Shown: positions 41,096-49,909 of the stretch, piece after piece | How positions within the stretch are numbered: the first letter of the stretch is position 1 | How the letters are laid out: each line of letters begins with the position of its first letter | DNA from: an uncultured Oscillibacter sp. | GTDB lineage: Bacteria > Bacillota > Clostridia > Oscillospirales > Oscillospiraceae | Length of the DNA stretch: 64,000 nt | Reading direction: 5' to 3' | Assembly: GCA_910588005.1 (NCBI GenBank) | Contig: CAJUQM010000001.1 | Span: 38,622-102,621, forward strand | Notes under the pieces: generated by a model | Told to the model about the DNA's origin: nothing | Seen by the model: only the letters and a program-made list of their open reading frames with translations | Database searches by the model: none | Position numbers and translations under genes: made by a program

Positions 41096-43789
41096 ATGAA
41101 ATTATCCCGTAAATGGTTACAAGAATTCGTAGACGTCGGCCCTCTAGGGGACCGGGACTTCGCCGAGGCCATGACCCTTTCCGGGTCCAAAGTGGAGGTC
41201 ACTGAGGACTTGGGCGCGGAGATCTCCAATATCGTCGCAGGCCGCATCCTATCTATGGAACGCCACCCGGACTCCGACCATATGTGGGTCTGTCAAGTGG
41301 ACATTGGAGAGGACAGCCCTGTGCAGATTGCCACCGGCGCATGGAACATCCATGTGGGCGACATGGTCCCCGTGGCTAAGCACAACTCCACCCTTCCCGG
41401 CGGCAAAAAAATTACCCGTGGCAAGCTGCGGGGCGTACTGTCTGACGGCATGATGTGCAGCCTCAGCGAGCTGGGCCTGGACGAGCGGGACTTCCCCTAC
41501 GCCGCCGTCACCGCCGCCGCGCTGCTGAACGACTATCATCCCATTGACCCGGAAAAGCCCTCCATCCCCGCGGGCGTCGTTCCCGGCCATAAAATCTATG
41601 GCTCTGTCAGGGCCGCTTTTGTCACAAAGGTGGAAGCCCTTGGCGATGGACAGTTTACCGTCAGCTGCGACAGCGGCGGGACTTACCACACCATCACAAC
41701 CAGCCTTGCCAATATTCACGAGCACGACACTCTGGCTCTGGACACGAAAACGGAGCACATCTGCACGCTGGCGGACCTCCACGCGGAGCAGCGGGAGTTC
41801 CCCCACTGCATCCCCGACGGTATCTTCGTCATGCGCGAGGACTGCAGAACCGGCGACGACATCAAGCCTGTCATCGGTATGGACGACCACGTGGTGGAAT
41901 TTGAGATCACCCCCAACCGGCCCGACTGTCTCAGCGTCATCGGTCTTGCCCGGGAGGCCGCGGTCACCTTCCGCAAGCCCCTCAAACTCCATGATCCCCA
42001 AGTGACGGGCGGCGCGGAGGGCATCCTGCCAGAACTATTGGATGTAGAGACTCCGGACCCGGACCTCTGTCCCCGGTACACCGCCCGGATGGTGCGCAAT
42101 GTAAAGATCGCCCCCTCCCCCAAGTGGATGCGGGAGCGCCTCCGGGCCAGCGGCGTCCGTCCCATCAACAACATTGTGGATATCACCAACTACGTCATGC
42201 TGGAGTACGGCCAGCCCATGCACGCCTTTGACTACCGCTATGTGCAGGGCGGAAAGATCGTGGTCCGCCGCGCCAGGGACGGCGAGGAACTGACCACTCT
42301 GGACGGAAATGTCCGTAAGCTGAACCGGGATATGCTGGTCATCGCCGACGACACCCGGGCCGTAGGCCTGGCCGGCGTCATGGGCGGTCTGAACAGTGAG
42401 ATCGTGTCCGACACTGCGGATGTGGTCTTTGAGTCCGCCAACTTCGAGGGGAGCTGCATCCGTAAGACCGCCCTGGCCCTGGGAATGCGGACAGAGGCGT
42501 CCGCCAAGTTTGAAAAGGGCCTGGATATCCTCAACACCCTTCCAGCTGTCAACCGGGCCTGCGAGCTGGTGGAGCTGCTGGGCGCCGGCGAGGTGGTGGA
42601 CGGCGTTATCGACATTTTAAACAATGTTCCCCAGCCTGTCACCGTAGGCTTTGAGCCGGAGAAGATGAACCGCTTCCTGGGCGTGGACGTCCCCGAAGCA
42701 GAGCAGCGGCAGACTCTATCGGATCTGGGCTTCGGCCTGGAGGACTGCACGATTACCGTGCCCTCCTGGCGCTCCGACGTGGAGCACTGGTCCGATCTCG
42801 CCGAGGAAGTCGCCCGGTTCTATGGCTATAATCGAATTCCAGACACCCTTTCCTCTGGTCTGAACGAGCGCCGGGGCTGGAGTCCCGTTCAACAGGCGGA
42901 AAATGCCGTGGGCGCTCTCTGCCGGGCCGCCGGATACAGCGAAATCATCACCTACTCCTTTATCAGTCCCGCCTATTATGACAAGATCGGTCTGCCGGCG
43001 GACTCTCCCCTCCGGAACTCTATGAAAATTCTCAATCCCCTGGGGGAGGACACCTCGATCATGCGCACCACTACCCTGCCCTCTATGTTGGAGATTTTGG
43101 CCCGAAACTACAATTTCCGCAACAAATCCATTCGTCTCTACGAGTTGGGCCGCACCTACTTTTCCAAAAATGACGGCTCCGGCATGGCCGATGAACCCAA
43201 AGTCCTGTCCTTGGGCGCCTATGGCGGCGGTATGGATTTCTTCTCCCTAAAGGGCGCCGTGGAGGCTCTGCTGGATGGCCTGCGAATCACCGGCGTGCGG
43301 TATGAGTCTGAAAAAGAGAATCCATCTTACCATCCTGGCCGCTGCGCCAAAGTTTTCAGCGGAGAGACGCTGCTGGGCGTCTTCGGCCAGATTCATCCCC
43401 ATGTAGCGGATAACTACGGTGTAGAGTGTGAGCTGTACACTGCGGAGCTTCACTTTGACGCCCTGTTCCAGTGCGTCAATGGGAAACCCCTGTACCGCCC
43501 GCTGCCCAAGTTTCCCGCCGTTACCCGGGATATCGCCCTGTTATGCGGCCAGGACCTCTCCGTGGGCGCACTGGAGGACTGCATCCGCCGGGGCGCCAAA
43601 GGACTGCTGAGACGCGTAACCCTGTTTGACATATACACAGGTCCCGGCGTCCCTGACGGTAAAAAAAGCGTCGCCTTCAACCTGGAACTGCGGGCCGACG
43701 ACCGCAGCCTCACCGCAGAGGAGGCCGACACGGATCTCAAGAGCATCCTGGATCTTCTGAAAACCGAGCTGGACGCTGTCCTGCGGTGA
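41096..43789 (+). CDS. pheT: Phenylalanine-tRNA ligase beta subunit
   Basis: 897 aa with the bacterial domain order: EMAP-II-like tRNA-binding domain (about 40-155, HPDSDHMWVCQVDIG), B1/B3-B4 editing domain (about 215-390, TPNRPDCLSVIG; RPINNIVDITNYVMLEYGQP), B5, catalytic-like core, and a C-terminal FDX-ACB anticodon-binding domain (about 805-897, PLPKFPAVTRDIALLC). The ATG follows AAGGAGTTTTCAACT. It is the last gene of the T-box operon. Confidence 0.97.
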   Translation: MKLSRKWLQEFVDVGPLGDRDFAEAMTLSGSKVEVTEDLGAEISNIVAGRILSMERHPDSDHMWVCQVDIGEDSPVQIATGAWNIHVGDMVPVAKHNSTLPGGKKITRGKLRGVLSDGMMCSLSELGLDERDFPYAAVTAAALLNDYHPIDPEKPSIPAGVVPGHKIYGSVRAAFVTKVEALGDGQFTVSCDSGGTYHTITTSLANIHEHDTLALDTKTEHICTLADLHAEQREFPHCIPDGIFVMREDCRTGDDIKPVIGMDDHVVEFEITPNRPDCLSVIGLAREAAVTFRKPLKLHDPQVTGGAEGILPELLDVETPDPDLCPRYTARMVRNVKIAPSPKWMRERLRASGVRPINNIVDITNYVMLEYGQPMHAFDYRYVQGGKIVVRRARDGEELTTLDGNVRKLNRDMLVIADDTRAVGLAGVMGGLNSEIVSDTADVVFESANFEGSCIRKTALALGMRTEASAKFEKGLDILNTLPAVNRACELVELLGAGEVVDGVIDILNNVPQPVTVGFEPEKMNRFLGVDVPEAEQRQTLSDLGFGLEDCTITVPSWRSDVEHWSDLAEEVARFYGYNRIPDTLSSGLNERRGWSPVQQAENAVGALCRAAGYSEIITYSFISPAYYDKIGLPADSPLRNSMKILNPLGEDTSIMRTTTLPSMLEILARNYNFRNKSIRLYELGRTYFSKNDGSGMADEPKVLSLGAYGGGMDFFSLKGAVEALLDGLRITGVRYESEKENPSYHPGRCAKVFSGETLLGVFGQIHPHVADNYGVECELYTAELHFDALFQCVNGKPLYRPLPKFPAVTRDIALLCGQDLSVGALEDCIRRGAKGLLRRVTLFDIYTGPGVPDGKKSVAFNLELRADDRSLTAEEADTDLKSILDLLKTELDAVLR

Positions 43790-43800
43790 CATTTCCCACC

Positions 43801-43833
43801 GCTCCCGCCAAGAGCCGTTTTCTTGGCGGGAGC
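43801..43833 (+). terminator. Terminator-like hairpin after pheT
   Basis: A 13-bp perfect stem (GCTCCCGCCAAGA and complement), 7-nt loop, 11 bp after the pheT stop. There is no good T-run, so efficiency is uncertain. Confidence 0.6.
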
Positions 43834-43870
43834 AAAGTACAAATCTTTCATAAATTTCCGGAAGAAACCC

Positions 43871-43899
43871 TTTACACTTTTTCAAAAAAAGTGTATACT
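43871..43899 (+). promoter_or_regulatory. Sigma-A promoter for ireB
   Basis: -35 TTTACA, 17-bp spacer, -10 TATACT. Confidence 0.75.
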
Positions 43900-43947
43900 A
43901 CATTTTAATGATGAAAATTTCCCAAGAGAAAGAAAGGTGGTGTCTGC

Positions 43948-44193
43948 ATGGACGACTATACCCGGAAATTCAGCATCGCGATGGACAAGGACGAGGAGAT
44001 TTATCAAATCCTGTCCACAGTCTATCAGGCATTGGAGGAAAAGGGCTATAACCCCATCAACCAAATCGTGGGATATATCCTGTCTGAGGACCCCACCTAT
44101 ATTACCAACCACAATAATGCCCGGACGCTGATTCGAAAAATTGACCGGGACGAATTGCTGCAGGTTCTGGTGCGGAAATATCTGAATCAGTAA
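43948..44193 (+). CDS. ireB: IreB family regulatory phosphoprotein (UPF0297/YrzL)
   Basis: 81 aa. IreB is a substrate of the IreK/PrkC Ser/Thr kinase in Enterococcus and restrains cephalosporin resistance. The family core is clear: the phosphorylatable Thr region DYTRKFSIAMDKDEEIYQILSTVYQALEEKGYNPINQIVGYILSEDPTYIT and RKIDRDELL. The ATG follows AAAGGTGGTGTCTGC. Normally it heads ireB-ruvX-(YrzB); here it has its own promoter and terminator and ruvX does not follow. Confidence 0.95.
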   Translation: MDDYTRKFSIAMDKDEEIYQILSTVYQALEEKGYNPINQIVGYILSEDPTYITNHNNARTLIRKIDRDELLQVLVRKYLNQ

Positions 44194-44229
44194 CAAAAGT
44201 AACAAAAATTACAATCTCGTAAAATTTTT

Positions 44230-44288
44230 TCACGGAATTTTCCAAGGGCAGAAATCTGCCAAATCGGGAAATTCCGTGATATTTTTAT
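44230..44288 (+). terminator. Bipartite terminator hairpin after ireB
   Basis: A 14-bp outer stem (TCACGGAATTTTCC with one G-U) encloses a second hairpin GGCAG-AAAT-CTGCC; TATTTTTATC follows. Confidence 0.7.
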
Positions 44289-44352
44289 CACTTTTGAACG
44301 GTATTTTGCGAAATACGGCGGATAATTGCGCCAAAAAATCCCCGTCGTTTCA

Positions 44353-44381
44353 TTGACAAAGAGGGAATATCATGTTACAAT
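44353..44381 (+). promoter_or_regulatory. Sigma-A promoter for the 99-residue gene
   Basis: -35 TTGACA, 17-bp spacer, -10 TACAAT; about 25 nt of leader. Confidence 0.82.
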
Positions 44382-44411
44382 TTGGTTACAAAATTTCAAA
44401 GGAGTGTTTTG

Positions 44412-44711
44412 ATGGCAGAAAAACAGCCCGCTAAGACCGAAGGTCTTCTCTATAAGGGCCATCCCCTCCGCCGGGTAGACAACTTGATCTACTACGGGTC
44501 GATGGCAGACAAATATATCATTATGATGCAGGTTCTGGAAAATAAGCAGGAGCAGGATCTCAAGCTGGCCACGAAGGTGTCCATCCAGCTCCAGCTCACG
44601 GAACCGGAAAATTCCCGCAGCCGAATCGTAAAAAAGAGCGAAAAGGACAGCCTGTACGCCGCCATGGACATCGCCGCGATCTGGCTGGACCGGGCGCTGG
44701 CCGGCAAATAA
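44412..44711 (+). CDS. Conserved-looking hypothetical protein (99 aa)
   Basis: Starts MAEKQPAKTEGLLYKGHPLRRVDNLIYYGSM; the central segment KYIIMMQVLENKQEQDLKLATKVSIQLQLT looks like beta strands, and the C-terminus (SLYAAMDIAAIWLDRAL) is an amphipathic helix. Soluble, mildly basic. A consensus promoter and a GGAGTGTTTTG ribosome-binding site support expression. I recognise no family. It lies between ireB and a wall hydrolase gene, 50 bp upstream of the latter with no terminator between, so the two may be co-transcribed. Confidence 0.7.
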   Translation: MAEKQPAKTEGLLYKGHPLRRVDNLIYYGSMADKYIIMMQVLENKQEQDLKLATKVSIQLQLTEPENSRSRIVKKSEKDSLYAAMDIAAIWLDRALAGK

Positions 44712-44762
44712 CCTCTCCGCTCCATCTTCTACAAAAGCTAAAACGAAAGGATGCATATACGT

Positions 44763-45659
44763 ATGACACACCTCGTTGGAAAGGCAGCCAGAATTGCCGT
44801 TCTCTCCGTTGCCGCGGTTTTGCTGCTGGCTGTCTCCGCCCTGGCCGCTGAAGAAGAGATGGCCGTCGCCATCGGCGCCACTACCGGTTCCTCCCTGCGG
44901 CTCCGCTCCGAACCCTCCACCTCCTCTTCGATCGTGACGATGCTGAATGAGGATGTGGCTGTCGCCGTATTAGACGACACTCTGGACGGCTGGTACAAGA
45001 TCAACTACAATGGGAGCGTGGGCTTCGTCTCCGCCGACTTTTTGCTCATTGACCGCGACAACATTTTCACCTCCTACGGCCGTGTCGTTGGAAACGGTGT
45101 AAATGTACGGGCCAGTTCCTCTGTAGAAGGAGAGGTCCTCACTGTTCTGAATCAAAACGAGACCGTCAATGTCAACGGCTTCGAAAATGGCTGGTATGAT
45201 GTTTCCTGTGGAGATGTGGACGGCTATGTCCGCAGCGACTTCTTGGTGTTGACCAGCTCCGGTTCCAGCTCCTCTTCCAGTGACGTAGTAAATTATGCCA
45301 AGCAGTTTTTAGGCACCCGTTATGTCTACGGCGGAGCCTCTCCCAGCGGCTTTGACTGCTCAGGTTTCACCATGTACGTCTATAAGCAGTTTGGCTACTC
45401 CCTTCCGCACACCGCCACCGGCCAATGGCAGAGCGGGTACGGCACCCGGATCTACAATATCAGTGAGTTGCAGCCTGGCGATCTGGTCTTCTTCTGTGAT
45501 CCCAGCCGTTCCAATGGCAAGGCCTGCTCCCACGCCGGAATCTATATCGGTAACGGACAGCATATTCACTCCTCGTCCTCCCGAAGCAACGGCGTAATCA
45601 TCAGCGATCTGACCAGCGGATACTATAATACATATTTCGTTGGCGGCATCCGCCTCTGA
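44763..45659 (+). CDS. Secreted SH3-domain NlpC/P60 peptidoglycan endopeptidase
   Basis: 298 aa. A signal peptide (ending near SALAAEEE) is followed by two bacterial SH3 domains at about 35-95 and 103-163 (SSLRLRSEPSTSSSIVTML; GVNVRASSSVEGEVLTVL). A Ser-rich linker leads to an NlpC/P60 domain with catalytic Cys in GFDCSGFTMYVY and His in CSHAGIYIGNGQHIHSSS. It cleaves stem-peptide bonds in the wall. The ATG at 44763 is preferred over 44751 because AAAGG would abut the latter. A terminator follows. Confidence 0.93.
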   Translation: MTHLVGKAARIAVLSVAAVLLLAVSALAAEEEMAVAIGATTGSSLRLRSEPSTSSSIVTMLNEDVAVAVLDDTLDGWYKINYNGSVGFVSADFLLIDRDNIFTSYGRVVGNGVNVRASSSVEGEVLTVLNQNETVNVNGFENGWYDVSCGDVDGYVRSDFLVLTSSGSSSSSSDVVNYAKQFLGTRYVYGGASPSGFDCSGFTMYVYKQFGYSLPHTATGQWQSGYGTRIYNISELQPGDLVFFCDPSRSNGKACSHAGIYIGNGQHIHSSSSRSNGVIISDLTSGYYNTYFVGGIRL

Positions 45660-45673
45660 TCACCGGAAAAGAA

Positions 45674-45705
45674 AAAACCGGCACATGATGTGCCGGTTTT
45701 TCTCT
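45674..45705 (+). terminator. Intrinsic terminator after the NlpC/P60 gene
   Basis: A 12-bp stem (AAAACCGGCACA and complement) with a TGA loop, then TTTTTCTCT. Confidence 0.9.
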
Positions 45706-45766
45706 TGCTATTTTGCCAAAAGTCTGCTATATTTGGACGAAAACGGACAAAAGGAATGAGATCAAT

Positions 45767-47044
45767 ATGGAACAGATGTATGCACTGCTAGGCGTTAGTA
45801 AGGCCGTATACGAATACGGTGAAACCATATTGCAGGAGCTGCGTCCCCGTTTCGCCGCAATCGACCAGACTGCGGAATACAACCAGGGAAAAGTTTTGCT
45901 GTCCATGCAGAAACACCGGGTCAACGCCACCCACTTTGCCGCCACTACCGGCTATGGATACGATGACGAGGGCCGGGATAATCTGGAACGAGTTTACGCC
46001 GGTGTCTTTCACACAGAGGCCGCTTTGGTGCGTCCCCAGATCACCTGCGGCACTCACGCGCTGACAGTGGCGCTGTCAGCGAACCTGCTGCCGGGAGACG
46101 AACTCCTCTCCCCTGTGGGCGCTCCCTATGACACCCTGGAGGAGGTCATAGGCATCCGGGAGAGCAAGTGCTCCTTAAAGGAGTACGGTGTCACCTATGC
46201 CCAGGCCGATTTAAATCCGGACGGCACTTTTAATTACGACGCCATCCGGGCGGCCATCGGCGACCGGACAAAGCTCATCACCATCCAGCGCTCCAAGGGC
46301 TATGCCACCCGCCCCTCCTTCTCCGTGGCACAGATTGGGGAGCTGATTGCCTTCTGCAAGTCCGTGAAGCCGGATGTGAAGGTGATGGTGGACAACTGTT
46401 ACGGCGAATTTGTGGAGAGGCTGGAACCCTCGGACCTGGGGGCAGACATGGTCGTTGGCAGCCTGATCAAAAACCCAGGCGGCGGCCTGGCCCCGATCGG
46501 CGGATATATCTGCGGAACCCGCGAATGCGTGGAGCGCTGCGCCTACCGCCTCTCTGCCCCAGGCCTTGGACAGGAGGTCGGCGCTAATCTGGGATTGATG
46601 CCCGCCTTTTATCAAGGCCTGTTTCTCGCTCCCACCGTGGTGGCCGGGGCGCTGAAAGGCGCCGTTTTCGCCGCCAATATCTATGAGAATCTGGGATTTT
46701 CATGCGTTCCAAACGCCTCGGAGACCCGCCATGATATTATTCAAGCGGTAACTCTTGGGACCCGGGAGGCTATGGTCGCTTTCTGCCAGGGGATTCAGGC
46801 CGCCGCCCCCGTGGACAGCTACGTCACTCCGGAACCCTGGGCCATGCCCGGTTATGACAGCGACGTCATCATGGCGGCAGGCGCCTTTGTCCAAGGCAGT
46901 TCCATTGAACTTTCCGCAGACGGGCCTATTCGCCCTCCATACGCCGTGTACTTCCAGGGCGGTCTTACCTGGTACCACGCCAAGCTGGGAATTCTGATGA
47001 GCCTCCAGAAACTGGTAGAGACCGGGATTGTACGGCTTCCATAA
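45767..47044 (+). CDS. PLP-dependent methionine gamma-lyase/aluminium-resistance family protein (YnbB-like)
   Basis: 425 aa of the fold-type I PLP family annotated as methionine gamma-lyase family or aluminium resistance protein (PF06838). It has VRPQITCGTHALTVALSANLLPGDELL, VMVDNCYGEFVE and the PLP lysine in VVGSLIKNPGGGLAPIGGYICG. Similar proteins (B. subtilis YnbB) occur across Firmicutes; the reaction is not firmly established. The ATG at 45767 follows AAAAGGAATGAGATCAAT. It stands alone, downstream of the NlpC/P60 terminator. Confidence 0.88.
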   Translation: MEQMYALLGVSKAVYEYGETILQELRPRFAAIDQTAEYNQGKVLLSMQKHRVNATHFAATTGYGYDDEGRDNLERVYAGVFHTEAALVRPQITCGTHALTVALSANLLPGDELLSPVGAPYDTLEEVIGIRESKCSLKEYGVTYAQADLNPDGTFNYDAIRAAIGDRTKLITIQRSKGYATRPSFSVAQIGELIAFCKSVKPDVKVMVDNCYGEFVERLEPSDLGADMVVGSLIKNPGGGLAPIGGYICGTRECVERCAYRLSAPGLGQEVGANLGLMPAFYQGLFLAPTVVAGALKGAVFAANIYENLGFSCVPNASETRHDIIQAVTLGTREAMVAFCQGIQAAAPVDSYVTPEPWAMPGYDSDVIMAAGAFVQGSSIELSADGPIRPPYAVYFQGGLTWYHAKLGILMSLQKLVETGIVRLP

Positions 47045-47159
47045 AAGCGGAATGCGGAACAGACTGTGTTTTTAAAAATTGAGGGGGTGCGGCAGGCTGT
47101 ATTCGCCTCTTTTCGCCCCGTATGACCGGCCGTGCGGCGGTGGTTCTTAAAGCCGGCTA

Positions 47160-47410
47160 AAGTCAAAACCTCCGGCTAAGCCGGAGGCTTGAGTAGACCC
47201 TGGAAGAGCCTGCTACCGGCAGGCGTCTCAAGACGCATCGAATATCTTTCGCCTGCATCTCGTGCCCCGCCGCCCGTAAACGGGCAAATCATCTTCTATT
47301 TGAGACTTTTGCATAACTGTTACTTGGTAAGTTGTCAACTCGCTTCGCTCGTAGCTTTTTGCTAAAGCATACGAGGAGAAGCCCACCAGCTGAGCTGGTG
47401 GTTCTTTCCT
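47160..47410. mobile_element. IS200/IS605-like non-autonomous remnant (palindrome-ended)
   Basis: Two short perfect hairpins bracket about 230 bp without a gene: CCTCCGGC-TAA-GCCGGAGG (47169-47187) and CCACCAGC-TGA-GCTGGTGG (47383-47401). The latter is flanked by GAAGCC and GGTTCTTTC. Subterminal hairpins of this style, with a GAAGCCC...GGTTC right end, characterise IS200/IS605 elements and their TnpA-mobilised derivatives. No tnpA or tnpB frame remains. A degenerate copy of the right-end motif (GGCGGTGGTTCTTA) lies just outside, at 47136-47149. Family assignment is from pattern recognition only. Confidence 0.5.
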
Positions 47411-47418
47411 CCCAACAG

Positions 47419-47456
47419 AAAAAGACGCGCCGCGGTATGCCGCGGCGCGTCTTTTT
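47419..47456 (-). terminator. Intrinsic terminator after popT
   Basis: A 17-bp stem (AAAAAGACGCGCCGCGG and complement) with a TATG loop; 52 bp after the popT stop. Confidence 0.88.
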
Positions 47457-47508
47457 CATCGTGCGCCGGTCTGCTTGCCACACCGGCCAGGCGGCAATCT
47501 GCCGCCTT

Positions 47509-48363
47509 TTAAACCGACATACCGGATGTCTCCGCCTGGATCTTCCTGTCCAGCCTGGCCAGAAAAAACGCCAAAAAAAATCCTCCCACACAGCAGAGCG
47601 CAGATAGGACAATCTCCCCCGCGCCCCGGTATACGGAGGGGACAATCACAACCGTAGAGGCCACCACAATTCCAAAGATTCCATGGAAGGCCACCGCGTA
47701 CCAGCGACGGAAGCACCAGGTCACAAGCCGCGCCAGCAGAAACACCGTCAAAAACAGTCCCGGCAAAGAGGCAGACAGCACCAGGAAATCCAGGTTCGCC
47801 AGTCCCTCCAGCACAGGCTGATACAGATCCAGCGCCATCATCACCGAAGAAGAGGTCATGCCCGGAATTACAATCCCCATCCCCCACAACACACCGCAGA
47901 AATTATACCACCAAAAGCTGGGTTCCGCCGAAAAGCACGCCACGCGGCTGACATAGAACAATCCCGCAAATACGCCGCCGGCACACAGAACCAGGCTGAT
48001 CCAGGAGGCGGCGGAACGCCCCTCCTTTCCCGCCTCCCGAAACAGGGCGGGAATCGTACCCACAATCAGACCGATGAAGAGCCAGGTGGTCACCGTATTG
48101 GAGCTGTCAATCGCCGCAGCGATCCCCTTTGCAAACGCCATAAAACCGATACACCAGCCCAGGCCCAAAGGGGGCAGCCACCGCCAATATTGGGGCAGCG
48201 CCCTTTTCGGGTGGGTGAGAATTTCCATAAAGGGGCGGTATATATCGAACACCACAGCCAGCACGCCCCCGGACACCCCAGGTAAAATCGCTCCTGCTCC
48301 AATCAAAATGCCGCACAACAGATTCCGAAGCCAGCGCATAACCCGGTTCCGCCTTCCACCCAT
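47509..48363 (-). CDS. popT: DUF368 membrane protein, putative polyprenyl-phosphate transporter
   Basis: About 284 aa with eight or so transmembrane helices. The family signature GAGAILPGVSGGVLAVVFDIYRP lies near the N-terminus and a second, repeat-like GMGIVIPGMTSSSVMMALDLYQP in the middle. DUF368 proteins (PopT) are implicated in recycling undecaprenyl phosphate across the membrane. An ATG at 48363 (MGGRRNRVMRW) has GGGGG 8 nt upstream; the ATG at 48339 (MRWLRNLLCGIL) also fits the family N-terminus. Single gene with a strong terminator. Confidence 0.88.
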   Translation of the reverse strand: MGGRRNRVMRWLRNLLCGILIGAGAILPGVSGGVLAVVFDIYRPFMEILTHPKRALPQYWRWLPPLGLGWCIGFMAFAKGIAAAIDSSNTVTTWLFIGLIVGTIPALFREAGKEGRSAASWISLVLCAGGVFAGLFYVSRVACFSAEPSFWWYNFCGVLWGMGIVIPGMTSSSVMMALDLYQPVLEGLANLDFLVLSASLPGLFLTVFLLARLVTWCFRRWYAVAFHGIFGIVVASTVVIVPSVYRGAGEIVLSALCCVGGFFLAFFLARLDRKIQAETSGMSV

Positions 48364-48538
48364 CCGCCATACCCCCGTCTTTTTTATATAGATGATAGCA
48401 GTTTTACCCGGTATTTTCAATCCAATACCGGCCCGTCATTTGAAAAAATTTCCGTAAAAATGAGTACTCTTCGCTGTATTTGTCTAAATTTTATAAAGAT
48501 TATTTTTCCGAAGGCGCATATTATAGTCGTTTCCCCCG

Positions 48539-48567
48539 TTGACAGTCCCACAGTTCTTGTGTATATT
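48539..48567 (+). promoter_or_regulatory. Sigma-A promoter of the Met T-box operon
   Basis: -35 TTGACA, 17-bp spacer, -10 TATATT. Confidence 0.85.
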
Positions 48568-48579
48568 TTAGACAAATAA

Positions 48580-48857
48580 TTTTATATGGAAAAGACGATG
48601 AAGAGAAGAGTAAGCAGGCAGATACGGCACAGAGAACCCCGGTTGGTGCAAAGGGGTACGGAAGGGCCTGCCGAACATGGTCTTGGAGTCGCGTGGCCGA
48701 CTGCGGGTCGCATAGGTCACGACGGGAGCCGCCCGTCACAGCGCAGAAGTGTGTCCGCACTTCCAAAGGCCGCCTTCGTGAGGAGGCGCGCAAACCAAGG
48801 TGGTACCACGGCGTTTGAACGTCCGTCCTTGAAGCGGTTGCTTCAAGGACTTTTTTA
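48580..48857 (+). promoter_or_regulatory. T-box leader, methionine-specific
   Basis: Stem I has GCAGGC pairing with GCCTGC around an AGAGA-containing distal part. Next to it the specifier loop reads GAACATGG, with ATG (48677-48679) as the Met codon. The T-box sequence AGGTGGTACCACGG is at 48798-48811 (a variant of GGGTGGTACCGCG). A terminator with an 11-bp perfect stem and T6 spans 48825-48857. It should couple metNIQ expression to uncharged tRNA-Met. Confidence 0.92.
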
Positions 48858-48889
48858 TTGCAAATGAACCGTAAAGGAGTTTCGATACT

Positions 48890-49909
48890 GTGAGCCAATC
48901 CATTATTCAAGTCCAACATCTGCGCAAGACCTTCGGCGATGGGTCCGATGCCGTCCACGCCCTGGAGGACATCAATCTGGAGATCCGTCAGGGCGAGATC
49001 TTCGGCATCATCGGTCTCTCCGGCGCGGGCAAGTCCACCCTGGTGCGGTGCATGAACCTGCTGGAACGGCCTACCTCCGGCGCCGTGATTGTAGACGGGC
49101 AGAACATGACGGAACTCTCGGAAAAAGCGCTGCGCCTGGCCCGGCGGAAAATCACCATGATCTTCCAGAGCTTTAATCTTCTAATGCAGCGCACCTGTCT
49201 GAAAAACGTCTGCTTCCCCATGGAGATCAGCGGCGTCTCCCCTGCCCAGGCAAAGCGGCGGGCGGCGGAGCTTTTGGAGCTGGTGGGCCTGGCGGACAAG
49301 GCGGACACCTACCCCGCCCAGCTCTCCGGCGGGCAAAAACAGCGGGTGGCCATCGCCCGGGCGCTGGCCACAGACCCCAAGGTCCTTCTGTGCGACGAGG
49401 CCACCTCCGCCTTAGACCCCACCACCACCGCCTCCATTTTAGGCCTTTTAAAGGACCTCAACCAGAAACTGGGGGTCACTGTGGTCGTCATTACCCACCA
49501 GATGAGCGTGATTGAGGATATCTGCACGCGGGTGGCCATTCTGGACGGCGGCGTGGTAGCTGAGCAGGGAAACGTTGAGGAGATCTTCTCCAATCCCTCC
49601 ACAGATGCGGCCCGGCGGCTGGTATATCCCGGCGGCGTGACCACGGCCCAGTACCCCAGCTCGGGGCGGACCGTCCGGGTGGCGTTTAACGGCGGCACCG
49701 CCTACCAGCCCCTCATCGCCTCTCTCGCTATCGACTGCGGCGTAAAGGTGAACATTCTGGGGGCGGATACCCGCAATATCGATGGAAAGGCCTTCGGCAC
49801 CATGCTGCTGGGCCTGCCGGAGGACCCCAATGAGGCCGCAAAAGCCCTGAGCTATATCCGGGCGCAAAAAAACATCAGCGTGGAGGAGGTGCAGGACAGC
49901 CATGCGTGA
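48890..49909 (+). CDS. metN: Methionine ABC transporter ATP-binding protein
   Basis: 339 aa. ABC ATPase domain 1-245: Walker A GLSGAGKSTL, signature LSGGQKQRVAIARAL, Walker B VLLCDEATSALDP. A C-terminal NIL regulatory domain (about 265-339, VRVAFNGGTAYQPLIASLA) is the methionine-binding domain that inhibits import when methionine is plentiful. A GTG start 10 nt after AAAGGAG. It overlaps metI by 8 bp. Confidence 0.96.
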   Translation: MSQSIIQVQHLRKTFGDGSDAVHALEDINLEIRQGEIFGIIGLSGAGKSTLVRCMNLLERPTSGAVIVDGQNMTELSEKALRLARRKITMIFQSFNLLMQRTCLKNVCFPMEISGVSPAQAKRRAAELLELVGLADKADTYPAQLSGGQKQRVAIARALATDPKVLLCDEATSALDPTTTASILGLLKDLNQKLGVTVVVITHQMSVIEDICTRVAILDGGVVAEQGNVEEIFSNPSTDAARRLVYPGGVTTAQYPSSGRTVRVAFNGGTAYQPLIASLAIDCGVKVNILGADTRNIDGKAFGTMLLGLPEDPNEAAKALSYIRAQKNISVEEVQDSHA

